A DNA stretch of 5,529 nucleotides from NCBI GenBank assembly GCA_947178685.1, contig CAMWZE010000129.1, positions 1-5,529 on the forward strand. The letters run 5' to 3'. The notes under the pieces are model-generated. The model saw only the letters and a program-made list of their open reading frames with translations, was not told the DNA's origin and ran no database searches. The DNA is from an uncultured Porphyromonadaceae bacterium. GTDB taxonomy: Bacteria; Bacteroidota; Bacteroidia; Bacteroidales; Muribaculaceae. This document shows, one piece after another, positions 5,466 through 5,529 of this stretch (position 1 is the stretch's first letter; each line of letters begins with the position of its first letter). The translations under genes were made by a program, and so were the position numbers.

Positions 5466-5529
5466 TGGACAACAACCGACATACAAAGACCGGAGCCGAG
5501 AGGGTGAATCCCTACGACGACCGACGAGA
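5465..5529 (+). CDS. 5' end of a probable demethylmenaquinone methyltransferase (partial)
   Basis: An ATG at 5465-5467 overlaps the preceding TGA by one base and opens a frame that stays open to the window edge. The 21 visible residues begin MDNNRHTKTG and contain AERVNPYDDRR. Bacteroidales MenG/UbiE proteins often start with a short variable tail followed by a KPY-type segment and then the EQV..MFD.IA..YD motif, which would lie just past the edge. That likeness is from memory and covers few residues, so the gene symbol is left blank. If correct, the enzyme methylates demethylmenaquinone with S-adenosylmethionine in the last step of menaquinone synthesis. The overlap start makes a real gene here very likely even if the product call is wrong. 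Confidence 0.5.
   Translation, partial: MDNNRHTKTGAERVNPYDDRR

Overview
The window looks like a chromosomal segment from a member of the Bacteroidota, most likely order Bacteroidales and perhaps Muribaculaceae. Three things point there. Start codons lack Shine-Dalgarno sequences and are preceded by A-rich or CCACC-type leaders. One intergenic region has a textbook Bacteroidales promoter, TTG-N20-TATTTTTGC. The gene set (GH5 lipoprotein, YqeY, SerRS, a tandem-GNAT protein and a probable menaquinone methyltransferase) is typical of the group. The family-level guess is inference. All genes read on the + strand.

Layout: (1) 46-1320 encodes an exported GH5 glycoside hydrolase, probably a lipoprotein, with a complete catalytic residue set. 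(2) 1321-1706 is a 386-base gene-free stretch holding a run of inverted repeats, a strong intrinsic terminator (1546-1583), a weak candidate promoter before it, and a well-matched promoter (1638-1669) with a dyad in its spacer. (3) 1707-2156 encodes a YqeY-family protein, followed by a 71-base spacer largely made of seven tandem heptamers (2161-2209) and a perfect 17-bp palindrome. (4) 2228-3499 is seryl-tRNA synthetase. (5) 3558-4328 encodes a small, probably tail-anchored protein with a degenerate kinase fold. It keeps the ATP-site Lys-Glu pair but has lost the HRD and DFG aspartates. (6) 4338-5465 is a two-domain GNAT-like acyltransferase, 9 bases downstream. (7) A gene starting at 5465 overlaps the GNAT stop by one base and runs off the window. 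Its first 21 residues resemble the start of Bacteroidales MenG/UbiE.

How the genes fit together: the GH5 gene is separated from the rest by a terminator and is likely the last gene of an upstream, possibly polysaccharide-degrading, unit. yqeY and serS form a translation-related pair that probably shares the 1638-1669 promoter. The pseudokinase, GNAT and MenG-like genes are packed tightly enough to be co-translated, and may continue the serS transcript because no terminator is visible in the 58-base gap. The parts most worth following up are the membrane-anchored pseudokinase with its coupled GNAT partner, and the structured 1321-1706 intergenic region. No CRISPR array, tRNA, rRNA, insertion sequence or defence system is visible.
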